A stretch of DNA of 64,000 nucleotides from Pseudobutyrivibrio sp. UBA3626 (GTDB lineage: Bacteria > Bacillota > Clostridia > Lachnospirales > Lachnospiraceae). Both the position numbers and the translations under genes were made by a program. The notes under the pieces are model-generated. The model was not told the DNA's origin. It was given only the letters and a program-made list of their open reading frames with translations, and did not search any database. The DNA lies in assembly GCA_002373675.1 (NCBI GenBank), contig DFLF01000003.1, positions 608 through 64,607 of the forward strand, in the 5' to 3' direction. Positions 1 through 5,567 of the stretch are shown one piece after another. How positions within the stretch are numbered: the first letter of the stretch is position 1; every line of letters begins with the position of its first letter.

Positions 1-53
1 AGAGCACCTGCCTTACAAGCAGGGGGTCACAGGTTCGAGCCCTGTTGGTCCCA
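1..53 (+). tRNA. tRNA-Val (anticodon UAC), 5' end cut by the window
   Basis: The anticodon arm reads CCTGC-CTTACAA-GCAGG, giving anticodon TAC. The T arm is ACAGG-TTCGAGC-CCTGT, followed by a 3' acceptor strand TGGTCCC and discriminator A at 53. No CCA is encoded. The D-arm start and 5' acceptor strand lie before base 1. A tRNA-Leu follows about 130 bases later, so this is the end of a tRNA cluster. Confidence 0.9.
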
Positions 54-71
54 TTTATTATCTTTAGGGGT

Positions 72-96
72 CCCCGCAAAACAAAGTTTTGTGGGG
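72..96 (+). repeat. Hairpin in the tRNA-Val/tRNA-Leu spacer
   Basis: An inverted repeat CCCCgCAAAAC / GTTTTGtGGGG has only AAA between the arms. No T-run follows, so it is unlikely to be a simple intrinsic terminator. A second small hairpin, ACTCGC-TTC-GCGAGT, lies at 158-172 just before tRNA-Leu. They may be processing signals in a polycistronic tRNA transcript or remnants of a small dispersed repeat; the window does not decide this. Confidence 0.6.
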
Positions 97-182
97 AAGA
101 ACAGGGAGTCTCGGCCTATTGTAATTTGGCTTTGCCGAAAGGCCTCGACGTGCAGTCACTCGCTTCGCGAGTAACAGCATAC

Positions 183-266
183 GCCGCAGTGGCGGAACTG
201 GCAGACGCGCAGGACTTAAAATCCTGTGGTGGCGACATCGTACCGGTTCGATTCCGGTCTGCGGCA
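183..266 (+). tRNA. tRNA-Leu (anticodon UAA)
   Basis: Acceptor strands GCCGCAG (183-189) and CTGCGGC (259-265) pair perfectly, with discriminator A at 266. The anticodon arm CAGGA-CTTAAAA-TCCTG gives TAA. The long variable arm expected of a class II tRNA is present, and the T arm contains the GGTTCGATTCC signature. No CCA is encoded. Confidence 0.95.
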
Positions 267-268
267 TT

Positions 269-296
269 GACCTATCATTTAAGATAGGTCTTTTTT
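269..296 (+). terminator. Rho-independent terminator after the tRNA cluster
   Basis: Stem GACCTATC / GATAGGTC with loop ATTTAA, followed immediately by six T. It sits three bases after the tRNA-Leu end and closes the tRNA transcript. Confidence 0.9.
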
Positions 297-356
297 ATTA
301 TTAATTACTATTATTTTTGATGATTGGAATGCTTTTTCGACGTGTATTTAATACTC

Positions 357-385
357 TTTATATAAATGTGGATTTATGGTATAGT
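357..385 (+). promoter_or_regulatory. Candidate sigma-A promoter for pgi
   Basis: A TATAGT -10 at 380-385 is preceded by TGG (extended -10). A weak -35, TTTATA, lies at 357-362 with 17-bp spacing. It is about 65 bases before the pgi start codon and after the tRNA terminator. This is inferred from sequence only. Confidence 0.5.
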
Positions 386-449
386 AAAATCTGGGTTTGA
401 AAATAAGATATAGCATTTTCAAAATAATATTGATAAGGAGACTAGTATT

Positions 450-2033
450 ATGGTTAAATGGACAAATTATGATGAATTGGATTCTGCTAAAGAACTCGCA
501 TCTCTTAAGAATCAAGTTGATGTTAAATCCGTAATGAGTGATGATAATGGTGCAAAGAGAGTTAAGGAATATAGTGTGCCTATGTCTTCTGGTCTTGTAT
601 ATAATTATGCATCTAAGCAGGTTGATGATAAGGTTGTGGATACTCTTGCTAAATTGGCTGATGAAGCACAACTTGTAGATAAATTTGCGTGTCTTTACAA
701 TGGCGAAGTTGTTAATACAGGTGAGAAGAGGCTTGTGCTTCATCAACTAACTAGAGGCCAGCTTGGCGATGATGTAGTTGCTGATGATGTTAATAAGCGT
801 GAATTCTATGTAAGTCAGCAGGAGAGAATAGCAGAATTTGCCAATAAAGTTCATAATGGTGAAATTGTTAATGAAAAGGGCGAGAAATTCACAACTGCTG
901 TTCAAATTGGTATAGGTGGTAGTGATCTTGGACCAAGAGCTATGTATCTAAGCCTTGAAAACTGGGCTAAGACAAATGGATGCTTTAAGATGGAAGCTAA
1001 ATTTATTAGTAATGTTGATCCAGATGATGCATCAGCAGTATTAAGTGGTATAGATGTTGCTCATTCAATTTTTATTCTTGTATCTAAATCAGGTACAACC
1101 CTTGAGACTTTAACAAACGAGTCATTTGTTAAAGATGCATTGAAAAAAGCAGGGCTTGATCCAAGTAAACATATGATTGCAGTAACAAGTGAGACATCAC
1201 CTCTTGCTAAAAGTGATGATTACCTTGACGCATTTTTCATGGATGATTATATCGGTGGAAGATTCTCTTCTACTTCATCGGTTGGTGGTGCAGTGCTTTC
1301 ACTTGCCTTTGGACCGGAGATATTTGCGAGATTCTTAAATGGTGCTGCAGCCGAGGATAAGAATGCTACTAATAAGGATATTAGAAAGAATCCAGCACTA
1401 CTTGATGCTTTAATTGGTGTATATGAGAGAAATGTATTAGGATATGGTACTACTGCTGTTCTTCCTTATTCTCAAGCACTAAGTCGTTTTCCTGCACATT
1501 TACAACAGCTTGATATGGAGTCTAACGGTAAAAGTGTAAATCGATTCGGAGAAAAGATTAAATATAAGACAGGTCCGGTGATTTATGGTGAGCCGGGAAC
1601 AAATGGACAGCATTCATTCTATCAGTTGCTTCACCAGGGAACTGACATTATTCCGCTTCAGTTTATTGGATTTAAAAATTCGCAAATGGGAAATGATGTT
1701 GTAATAGAGAATAGTACAAGTCAACAGAAGTTAAAGGCTAATGTTGCAGCACAAATTGTTGCATTTGCATGTGGAAAAGATGATGATAATAGGAATAAGT
1801 ATTTTGAGGGCAATAGACCTTCAAGCATTATTGTCGGCGATGAGCTAACACCAGAAGCGCTTGGAGCACTACTTGCACACTTTGAGAATAAGGTTATGTT
1901 CCAGGGATTTACATGGAATATTAATTCATTTGATCAAGAAGGAGTTCAACTTGGTAAAGTACTAGCTAAGAAGGTGCTTGCAGGTGACACAGATGGTGCA
2001 CTAAAGGCATATAGTGAACTTCTTGAAATATAG
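450..2033 (+). CDS. pgi: Glucose-6-phosphate isomerase
   Basis: Interconverts glucose 6-phosphate and fructose 6-phosphate in glycolysis and gluconeogenesis in the cytoplasm. The 527-aa protein carries the PGI/SIS hallmarks: IGIGGSDLGP near residue 153, the sugar-phosphate loop SKSGTTLET near 214, and the family signature with GGRFS near 267. Near residue 383 the segment GTNGQHSFYQLLHQGT carries the conserved active-site His. The ATG at 450 follows a good AAGGAG site. The gene stands alone between a tRNA terminator and a hairpin before tRNA-Arg. The length (about 527) fits the longer PGI form rather than the short 450-aa Bacillus type. Identification is firm. Confidence 0.97.
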   Translation: MVKWTNYDELDSAKELASLKNQVDVKSVMSDDNGAKRVKEYSVPMSSGLVYNYASKQVDDKVVDTLAKLADEAQLVDKFACLYNGEVVNTGEKRLVLHQLTRGQLGDDVVADDVNKREFYVSQQERIAEFANKVHNGEIVNEKGEKFTTAVQIGIGGSDLGPRAMYLSLENWAKTNGCFKMEAKFISNVDPDDASAVLSGIDVAHSIFILVSKSGTTLETLTNESFVKDALKKAGLDPSKHMIAVTSETSPLAKSDDYLDAFFMDDYIGGRFSSTSSVGGAVLSLAFGPEIFARFLNGAAAEDKNATNKDIRKNPALLDALIGVYERNVLGYGTTAVLPYSQALSRFPAHLQQLDMESNGKSVNRFGEKIKYKTGPVIYGEPGTNGQHSFYQLLHQGTDIIPLQFIGFKNSQMGNDVVIENSTSQQKLKANVAAQIVAFACGKDDDNRNKYFEGNRPSSIIVGDELTPEALGALLAHFENKVMFQGFTWNINSFDQEGVQLGKVLAKKVLAGDTDGALKAYSELLEI

Positions 2034-2074
2034 TCAAATAATACTTGAAAAAACTTATACTTCATTATATAATA

Positions 2075-2102
2075 ATTGTCGGTGCGAAAATGCACCGACA
2101 AT
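2075..2102 (+). terminator. Hairpin terminator between pgi and tRNA-Arg
   Basis: Perfect 11-bp inverted repeat ATTGTCGGTGC / GCACCGACAAT with loop GAAAAT, 40 bases after the pgi stop. The following sequence is AT-rich but lacks a clean T-run, so termination is likely but not certain. Confidence 0.65.
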
Positions 2103-2110
2103 ATTAATAT

Positions 2111-2184
2111 GTGTGTGTAGCTCAGCTGGATAGAGCACTTGGCTACGGACCAAGGTGTCGGGGGTTCGAATCCTCTCACGCACG
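2111..2184 (+). tRNA. tRNA-Arg (anticodon ACG)
   Basis: Acceptor GTGTGTG (2111-2117) pairs with CACGCAC (2177-2183) with one G-T wobble; the discriminator is G. The anticodon arm CTTGG-CTACGGA-CCAAG gives ACG (read as ICG). The T-loop GTTCGAAT and the rest of the 3' end form the start of a 273-bp direct repeat whose second copy lies at 4820. The tRNA 3' end therefore acts as the anchor of an accessory zone. No CCA is encoded. Confidence 0.95.
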
Positions 2185-2195
2185 TCTAATTTTTG

Positions 2196-2234
2196 CCCGA
2201 GAAACCGCGTATTTATGCGATTTCTTGGGTTTTT
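2196..2234 (+). terminator. Terminator of tRNA-Arg (repeat copy 1)
   Basis: Stem CCCGAGAAACCGC / GCGATTTCTTGGG (with G-T wobbles) is followed by TTTTT, twelve bases after the tRNA end. The identical hairpin is present in repeat copy 2. Confidence 0.8.
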
Positions 2235-2365
2235 GACTTTTGCGTAATTTGTTCACTTTTGCCCTAAATTTGTTCACTTACACTTCGATTTCAATTAATC
2301 TATTATATTCCTAATACAACTTCCTGCTTAAATGGTATAATGTTTGTTGCTTTGATAGGTACATA

Positions 2366-2394
2366 TTCAAAACACTGGAATTATATGCTATATT
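2366..2394 (+). promoter_or_regulatory. Candidate promoter in repeat copy 1
   Basis: TTCAAA (2366-2371) and TATATT (2389-2394) are spaced 17 bp with an extended TGC before the -10. Another extended -10, TGG-TATAAT, lies upstream at 2336-2341. In copy 2 the -10 differs by one base (TATCTT). Confidence 0.5.
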
Positions 2395-2433
2395 ATAAGT
2401 GTAAATGTTGTTCGTAATTAAGGAGTGATTATT

Positions 2434-2664
2434 ATGCATGCAATAGCTGGACATATAAATGATAATATGATTGTAACTGATGAAAATCTTAGCTCATATG
2501 AGGGATATGATGTGATAATTACTGTGTTAGATACAAGGGATAATACAGAGAATCCGCAATTGCCTAGTGAAAGTAGTATTAAGGCGGCAAATAGGTTGGC
2601 AGGCTTATGGGAGAATCACGATGACGATACGCCTGTTGATGATGTTGTAAGAGCAATGAGATAA
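2434..2664 (+). CDS. Small antitoxin-like protein (orphan)
   Basis: A 76-aa acidic protein starting at the ATG 2434 after an AAGGAG site inside the 273-bp repeat. An in-frame GTG at 2425 overlaps the ribosome site and is less likely. The C-terminal part, with ANRLAGLWENHDDD followed by VDDVVRAMR, resembles the toxin-binding tail of VapB-like antitoxins of clostridia, which normally precede a PIN-domain toxin gene. No such toxin follows; the next 78 bases hold no PIN gene. It may be an orphan antitoxin or a fragment. The family assignment is by pattern only and tentative. Confidence 0.6.
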   Translation: MHAIAGHINDNMIVTDENLSSYEGYDVIITVLDTRDNTENPQLPSESSIKAANRLAGLWENHDDDTPVDDVVRAMR

Positions 2665-2742
2665 AAGATTGTTAAAGTATAAGACAACAGATATAAGAAT
2701 GGTTAATGCTATTGATTATATTATGGAAAAGGAGGATGAATA

Positions 2743-2994
2743 ATGGATATAAATACTATAGGAATTATTGAACGAGGAATGAAATGCCTTTCAGATAATC
2801 TTGGTGCGGATGAAACTGAAGTATTTATCTCCACTATTCTAAGGGAACGGTTTGATTATACTGAATGGAGAAAATCGTTGGTCGATTCTATTGATACTAT
2901 GGATAAACTGGATGAATTTGTTGAGTTGTCAAAAGAAAAGATTCAATTTAATGGGAATCCAAAGAGTGTTATCATGGAGGAAATATATGAATAG
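2743..2994 (+). CDS. Small conserved-looking protein of unknown function
   Basis: 83-aa acidic protein with a good AAAGGAGG ribosome site nine bases before the ATG. The segment around DNLGADETEVFI and FDYTEWR resembles short helical proteins found beside toxin genes in many bacteria, but no specific family can be claimed. Its last codons overlap the start of the next gene by 8 bp, so the two are probably translated together. It lies inside the repeat-bounded segment after tRNA-Arg. Confidence 0.6.
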   Translation: MDINTIGIIERGMKCLSDNLGADETEVFISTILRERFDYTEWRKSLVDSIDTMDKLDEFVELSKEKIQFNGNPKSVIMEEIYE

Positions 2995-3451
2995 AAAATA
3001 TCCTAAGAGAAAGGATTATATTATAGGGTTATGTACTTCAATTTTTTTTATTATTGCCGGAACATTTATGTTTTACAATTTTGTTAAAGAATTGGGATTT
3101 TTATTTGCAATTATCGCACTTGGAGTTGGCATTGCTATTGGATTGCCGATTATAAAAAAGTGCAGGGAGTGGGATAAACTATCTGATAAAGAATATGAAG
3201 AATTGGGAAAACAGTTGAAGGAAAAATTCAACTTGAAAAAACCATTAGGAATTATTTGTGGAAGCATATTAGGCATATCTACTCTGGGTGCTGTGATAGG
3301 AAAGGGAATTGCTTCAAATATAAGACAATATGGTGATTTTACAACACAGAAAGTGTTTTATTGTACTGTCGCTTTTGCAGCGATAGTTTTTTCAGCTTTT
3401 TTTATTGTTTTTGCAATATACGGACTTAAGAGTAATAGGGTATCTGATTAA
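2987..3451 (+). CDS. Four-helix membrane protein, unknown function
   Basis: 154 aa from the ATG at 2987, which has GGAGG six bases upstream. Longer in-frame extensions upstream run out of frame through the previous gene and were not used. Hydrophobic segments lie near residues 12-32, 38-58, 85-108 and 120-145, with a charged cytoplasmic-type loop (about residues 59-84) between the second and third. Nothing indicates a catalytic role. It overlaps the preceding small gene by 8 bp, suggesting a two-gene unit of soluble plus membrane protein. Confidence 0.65.
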   Translation: MNRKYPKRKDYIIGLCTSIFFIIAGTFMFYNFVKELGFLFAIIALGVGIAIGLPIIKKCREWDKLSDKEYEELGKQLKEKFNLKKPLGIICGSILGISTLGAVIGKGIASNIRQYGDFTTQKVFYCTVAFAAIVFSAFFIVFAIYGLKSNRVSD

Positions 3452-3786
3452 TCATGATGCCGCGTGTTTAATCGAATCGTTTTATCTGAATTGTTATTAT
3501 TGAATAGTTCTTGGAGTTGCGTAATGCAACTCTATTTTTGTGTATAAACAGCCGAGGTTGTTCTTCAAATTATATATTGCAATCTCTTTCCTGTAGTGCT
3601 ACGATGTATCTACGATTCAATGCAAGAATAGTGCATGTGTATGCACATTTTGAGTTTTTTATTCTTATTATCTATCTCAATATATGTCAAACCAACATAT
3701 TCTTGCACAATCCATTTTTAAAATTATGTATGCGAGTAATATGATGGTTATTCGTTGGAGTCATATTCTCGCGGAAAGGAGAAACT
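3452..3786. other. Gene-poor stretch before the transposase remnant
   Basis: Apart from a terminator at 3513-3539 no convincing gene is present; open frames here have no ribosome site and odd composition. At 3732-3772 an imperfect inverted repeat (GCGAG-TAATATGA / TCATATT-CTCGC) ends just before the ribosome site of the truncated transposase gene and may be part of that element's 5' leader. Confidence 0.5.
3513..3539 (+). terminator. Rho-independent terminator
   Basis: Stem GAGTTGC / GCAACTC with loop GTAAT, followed by TATTTTTG. It lies 60 bases after the four-helix membrane protein gene. Confidence 0.75.
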
Positions 3787-3921
3787 ATGTCCAATGAGAG
3801 GAACTATAAGAGTAATGTATTTGTAATGCTGTTAAAAAAGGAAAGAGCGCTAGAACTATATAATGCAGTAAATGATTCTGATTATGATGATCCTGAGCAG
3901 ATAGTTATTAATACTATCTAA
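3787..3921 (+). pseudogene. Truncated Rpn/PD-(D/E)XK-family transposase (N-terminal 44 aa)
   Basis: A strong AAAGGAG site and ATG lead into 44 codons. The text NYKSNVFVMLL, then ALELYNAVNDSDYDDPEQ and INTI, matches the conserved N-terminus of the PD-(D/E)XK nuclease-family transposases abundant in Lachnospiraceae, which are normally about 300 aa. A stop follows at once. The next codons (GG-F-I-K-S-D-E-D-N) look like degraded continuation, and the nuclease core is missing. It marks past mobile-element activity in the zone after tRNA-Arg. The family call rests on recall of the conserved N-terminal pattern. Confidence 0.7.
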
Positions 3922-3989
3922 GGTGGTTTTATTAAAAGTGATGAAGATAATGCTTTTTATTATTACATGTAGAGAAATTTTTGTCAGGA

Positions 3990-3998
3990 TGGTATAAT
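3990..3998 (+). promoter_or_regulatory. Extended -10 promoter for the protease pair
   Basis: TGG-TATAAT at 3990-3998 lies 48 bases before the first start codon of the two-gene protease unit. No good -35 is present, as is common with extended -10 promoters. Confidence 0.45.
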
Positions 3999-4045
3999 AT
4001 TTATAAGTAAATCAATAATATGTCACATAGAAGGTGGTGTATGTT

Positions 4046-4276
4046 ATGGATAAAAGAATGACTATGGATGAAATAAAAAGTAAATACCCTGATCAATGGG
4101 TGGGATTAACAGACGTTGAGAGAGATGGCGTAGATGTTCTTTCCGCTGTCGTTAAATATTCTGACAAAACTCAAAGCGAGCTTACTATGATTCAGATTGA
4201 TGATGATTCGCTGTATAGTTGTTATACTTGTCCGGACCATTTAGCACCTTTGGGAATGGTAGGTTACGGCTTATGA
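4046..4276 (+). CDS. Small partner protein of a retropepsin-like protease
   Basis: 76 aa from ATG 4046 with AAGGTGG nine bases upstream; GTG codons at 4034 and 4037 overlap that site. The protein starts MDKRMTMDEIKSKYPDQWVG and ends with a PLGMVGYGL tail. Short proteins of this kind commonly sit directly before retropepsin-like aspartic protease genes in Firmicutes, as here. The stop codon overlaps the next start in ATGA, so translation is coupled. Its function is unknown; a substrate, inhibitor or chaperone role for the protease is only inference from the pairing. Confidence 0.7.
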   Translation: MDKRMTMDEIKSKYPDQWVGLTDVERDGVDVLSAVVKYSDKTQSELTMIQIDDDSLYSCYTCPDHLAPLGMVGYGL

Positions 4277-4731
4277 AACAGTTTACATTAGACTTATATA
4301 AGAGTATTCAGCGTCCTGTTATATTCTTAGAAAAGTGGTATAAATTTGATGCTATGATAGATACTGGTGCATTGTTTCCTGTTTGGGTTGATGATGAGAA
4401 AGCACTTGTTAAACTTGGAGCCAAATGCATAAAGAATGATGTTAGATTCGGTGGCTTTGGTGGAGAAGCAAAGGGGAATCTGTATAGGATAGATTATTTT
4501 AGAATCGGAGAGCTTGTTTATCCTGATTTTCCCATTATTGCTTGTAAAGTAAAAGCGCCTTGTCATATGATCTTAAGCGCTTCTATGTTTTCTCACTTAA
4601 GGTACGAAATAGACGATGACAACCATAAATTAAATGTCACTATTCCGGACTCACAGTCGTTAGTAAGAAATCTGACTATTTGGGATGAAAAGGGTCATCT
4701 TCAAGTATTATGTTCATCTGAGAATAATTAA
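4273..4731 (+). CDS. Retropepsin-like aspartic protease
   Basis: 152 aa from the ATG that overlaps the previous stop (ATGA). The segment FDAMIDTGALFPVW places a DTGA aspartyl-protease motif at about residue 30, as in single-domain retropepsin-like enzymes that must dimerise. A hydrophobic-hydrophobic-Gly flap region (GGFGGEAKG) and a later MILSASMF segment fit the fold. No signal peptide is seen, so it probably acts in the cytoplasm. The substrate is unknown; the small upstream protein is the obvious candidate partner. It sits at the end of the segment bounded by the 273-bp repeats. Confidence 0.75.
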   Translation: MKQFTLDLYKSIQRPVIFLEKWYKFDAMIDTGALFPVWVDDEKALVKLGAKCIKNDVRFGGFGGEAKGNLYRIDYFRIGELVYPDFPIIACKVKAPCHMILSASMFSHLRYEIDDDNHKLNVTIPDSQSLVRNLTIWDEKGHLQVLCSSENN

Positions 4732-4819
4732 GTTGTTCAACTTCTGTTCAACAAATAATAGACAACCTTGAAAACCTTGATTTTACGTGATTTGTGAGTG
4801 ATAGAATTACGCGAAAATT
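4732..4819. other. Segment before repeat copy 2
   Basis: Contains the 14-bp palindrome AAGTTG-TT-CAACTT (4730-4743) overlapping the protease stop codon, and two copies of AACCTTGA (about 4764 and 4773). No gene seen. It directly precedes the second att-like repeat and would be the right end of a 2.66-kb inserted unit. Confidence 0.4.
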
Positions 4820-4851
4820 GTTCGAATCCTCTCACGCACGTCTAATTTTTG

Positions 4852-4890
4852 CCCGAGAAACCGCGTATTTATGCGATTTCTTGGGTTTTT
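4852..4890 (+). terminator. Terminator hairpin in repeat copy 2
   Basis: Same stem CCCGAGAAACCGC / GCGATTTCTTGGG and T-run as the tRNA-Arg terminator at 2196. Here it would insulate the downstream operon from the protease genes. Confidence 0.75.
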
Positions 4891-5021
4891 GACTTTTGCG
4901 TAATTTGTTCACTTTTGCCCTAAATTTGTTCACTTACACTTCGATTTCAATTAATCTATTATATTCCTAATACAACTTCCTGCTTAAATGGTATAATGTT
5001 TGTTGCTTTGATAGGTACATA

Positions 5022-5050
5022 TTCAAAACACTGGAATTATATGCTATCTT
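5022..5050 (+). promoter_or_regulatory. Candidate promoter in repeat copy 2
   Basis: TTCAAA and TATCTT spaced 17 bp, with the extended TGC. The -10 carries the A to C change that distinguishes it from copy 1 (TATATT). The stronger-looking extended -10 TGG-TATAAT is at 4990-4997. Confidence 0.45.
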
Positions 5051-5089
5051 ATAAGTGTAAATGTTGTTCGTAATTAAGGAGTGATAATT

Positions 5090-5497
5090 ATGAATATAAT
5101 AATAATTACAGGATGCAGTTTTATTATAGTTGTAGCAATTGGAATTGTTATATGGTGGTATAGAAGAGGTACAAAGAATAGAAGAACTTTTAGTGCTAAA
5201 GATATTGGCATAGCGGATGGCTGGATAACAACCTCAAATTTTGAAAACTATGCTAAACATGATAATATTTCTGTAAAATATTCGTATTTATATAAGATCG
5301 ATGGTAAAACTTATACTGGTGAAGAAGTTGTTAATAAGTTTTCCTTATACGATGCGTACAACATAGATTTTTTTAACGGGGGTATGGTACATAATCAACC
5401 AATAAAAGTTGTATATAATAAGGATAATCCGGATGATTCATATATTTGTTTAGATATGCCTAAAGAGTCGAAGAAATATGAGTATACCGGATGGTGA
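5090..5497 (+). CDS. DUF3592-like single-pass membrane protein
   Basis: 135 aa from ATG 5090, ten bases after AAGGAG and exactly at the end of the 273-bp repeat. One N-terminal helix (residues about 3-23, rich in Ile/Val and ending in WWYRR) is followed by an extracellular or periplasm-facing type beta domain. There, VKYSYLYKIDGKTYTGEE and IKVVYNKDNPDDSY match the pattern of DUF3592 proteins. Function is unknown. A decayed paralogue of its domain lies at 10017-10160, so the gene family has been duplicated within this zone. It is first in a run of membrane and lipoprotein genes. Confidence 0.7.
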   Translation: MNIIIITGCSFIIVVAIGIVIWWYRRGTKNRRTFSAKDIGIADGWITTSNFENYAKHDNISVKYSYLYKIDGKTYTGEEVVNKFSLYDAYNIDFFNGGMVHNQPIKVVYNKDNPDDSYICLDMPKESKKYEYTGW

Positions 5498-5567
5498 TAT
5501 TACGAATTTATTGAAATTGTCGGATAGAAAACTGTTGTAATAAAAACTAATAAAGGATTTAAGTATT

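Larger units (their letters stand above)
2164..2436 (+). repeat. 273-bp direct repeat, copy 1 (att-like, tRNA-anchored)
   Basis: This segment recurs at 4820-5092 with the same length and two mismatches (2392 A to C, and one base in the ribosome-site spacer). It starts with the last 21 bp of tRNA-Arg and includes a terminator hairpin. It also has two copies of AATTTGTTCACTT 21 bp apart (about 2247 and 2268), promoter-like sequences and a ribosome site, and it ends at the ATG of the next gene. After that ATG the two copies are unrelated. The layout suggests an integration or duplication boundary; no integrase gene is visible. Confidence 0.93.
4820..5092 (+). repeat. 273-bp direct repeat, copy 2 (att-like)
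   Basis: Near-identical to 2164-2436 (two mismatches, no gaps). It begins with a 21-bp copy of the tRNA-Arg 3' end (T-loop to discriminator) that is not part of a whole tRNA. It then repeats the terminator (4852-4890), the paired AATTTGTTCACTT motifs and the promoter region, and ends at the ATG of the DUF3592-like gene. Confidence 0.93.

Noticed and set aside
45..287. Open frame running through the tRNA spacer and tRNA-Leu
   Set aside because: It covers a whole tRNA gene and two hairpins and has no ribosome site.
2699..2743. 14-codon frame MVNAIDYIMEKEDE overlapping the start of the 83-aa gene
   Set aside because: Very short and without its own ribosome site; may be a leader or a remnant but cannot be supported as a gene.
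3511..3744. 77-codon open frame on the plus strand
   Set aside because: It begins inside a terminator hairpin, lacks a ribosome site and has no protein-like pattern.
3732..3772. Terminal inverted repeat of an insertion sequence
   Set aside because: A single imperfect hairpin next to the truncated transposase start, with no matching partner at the other end.
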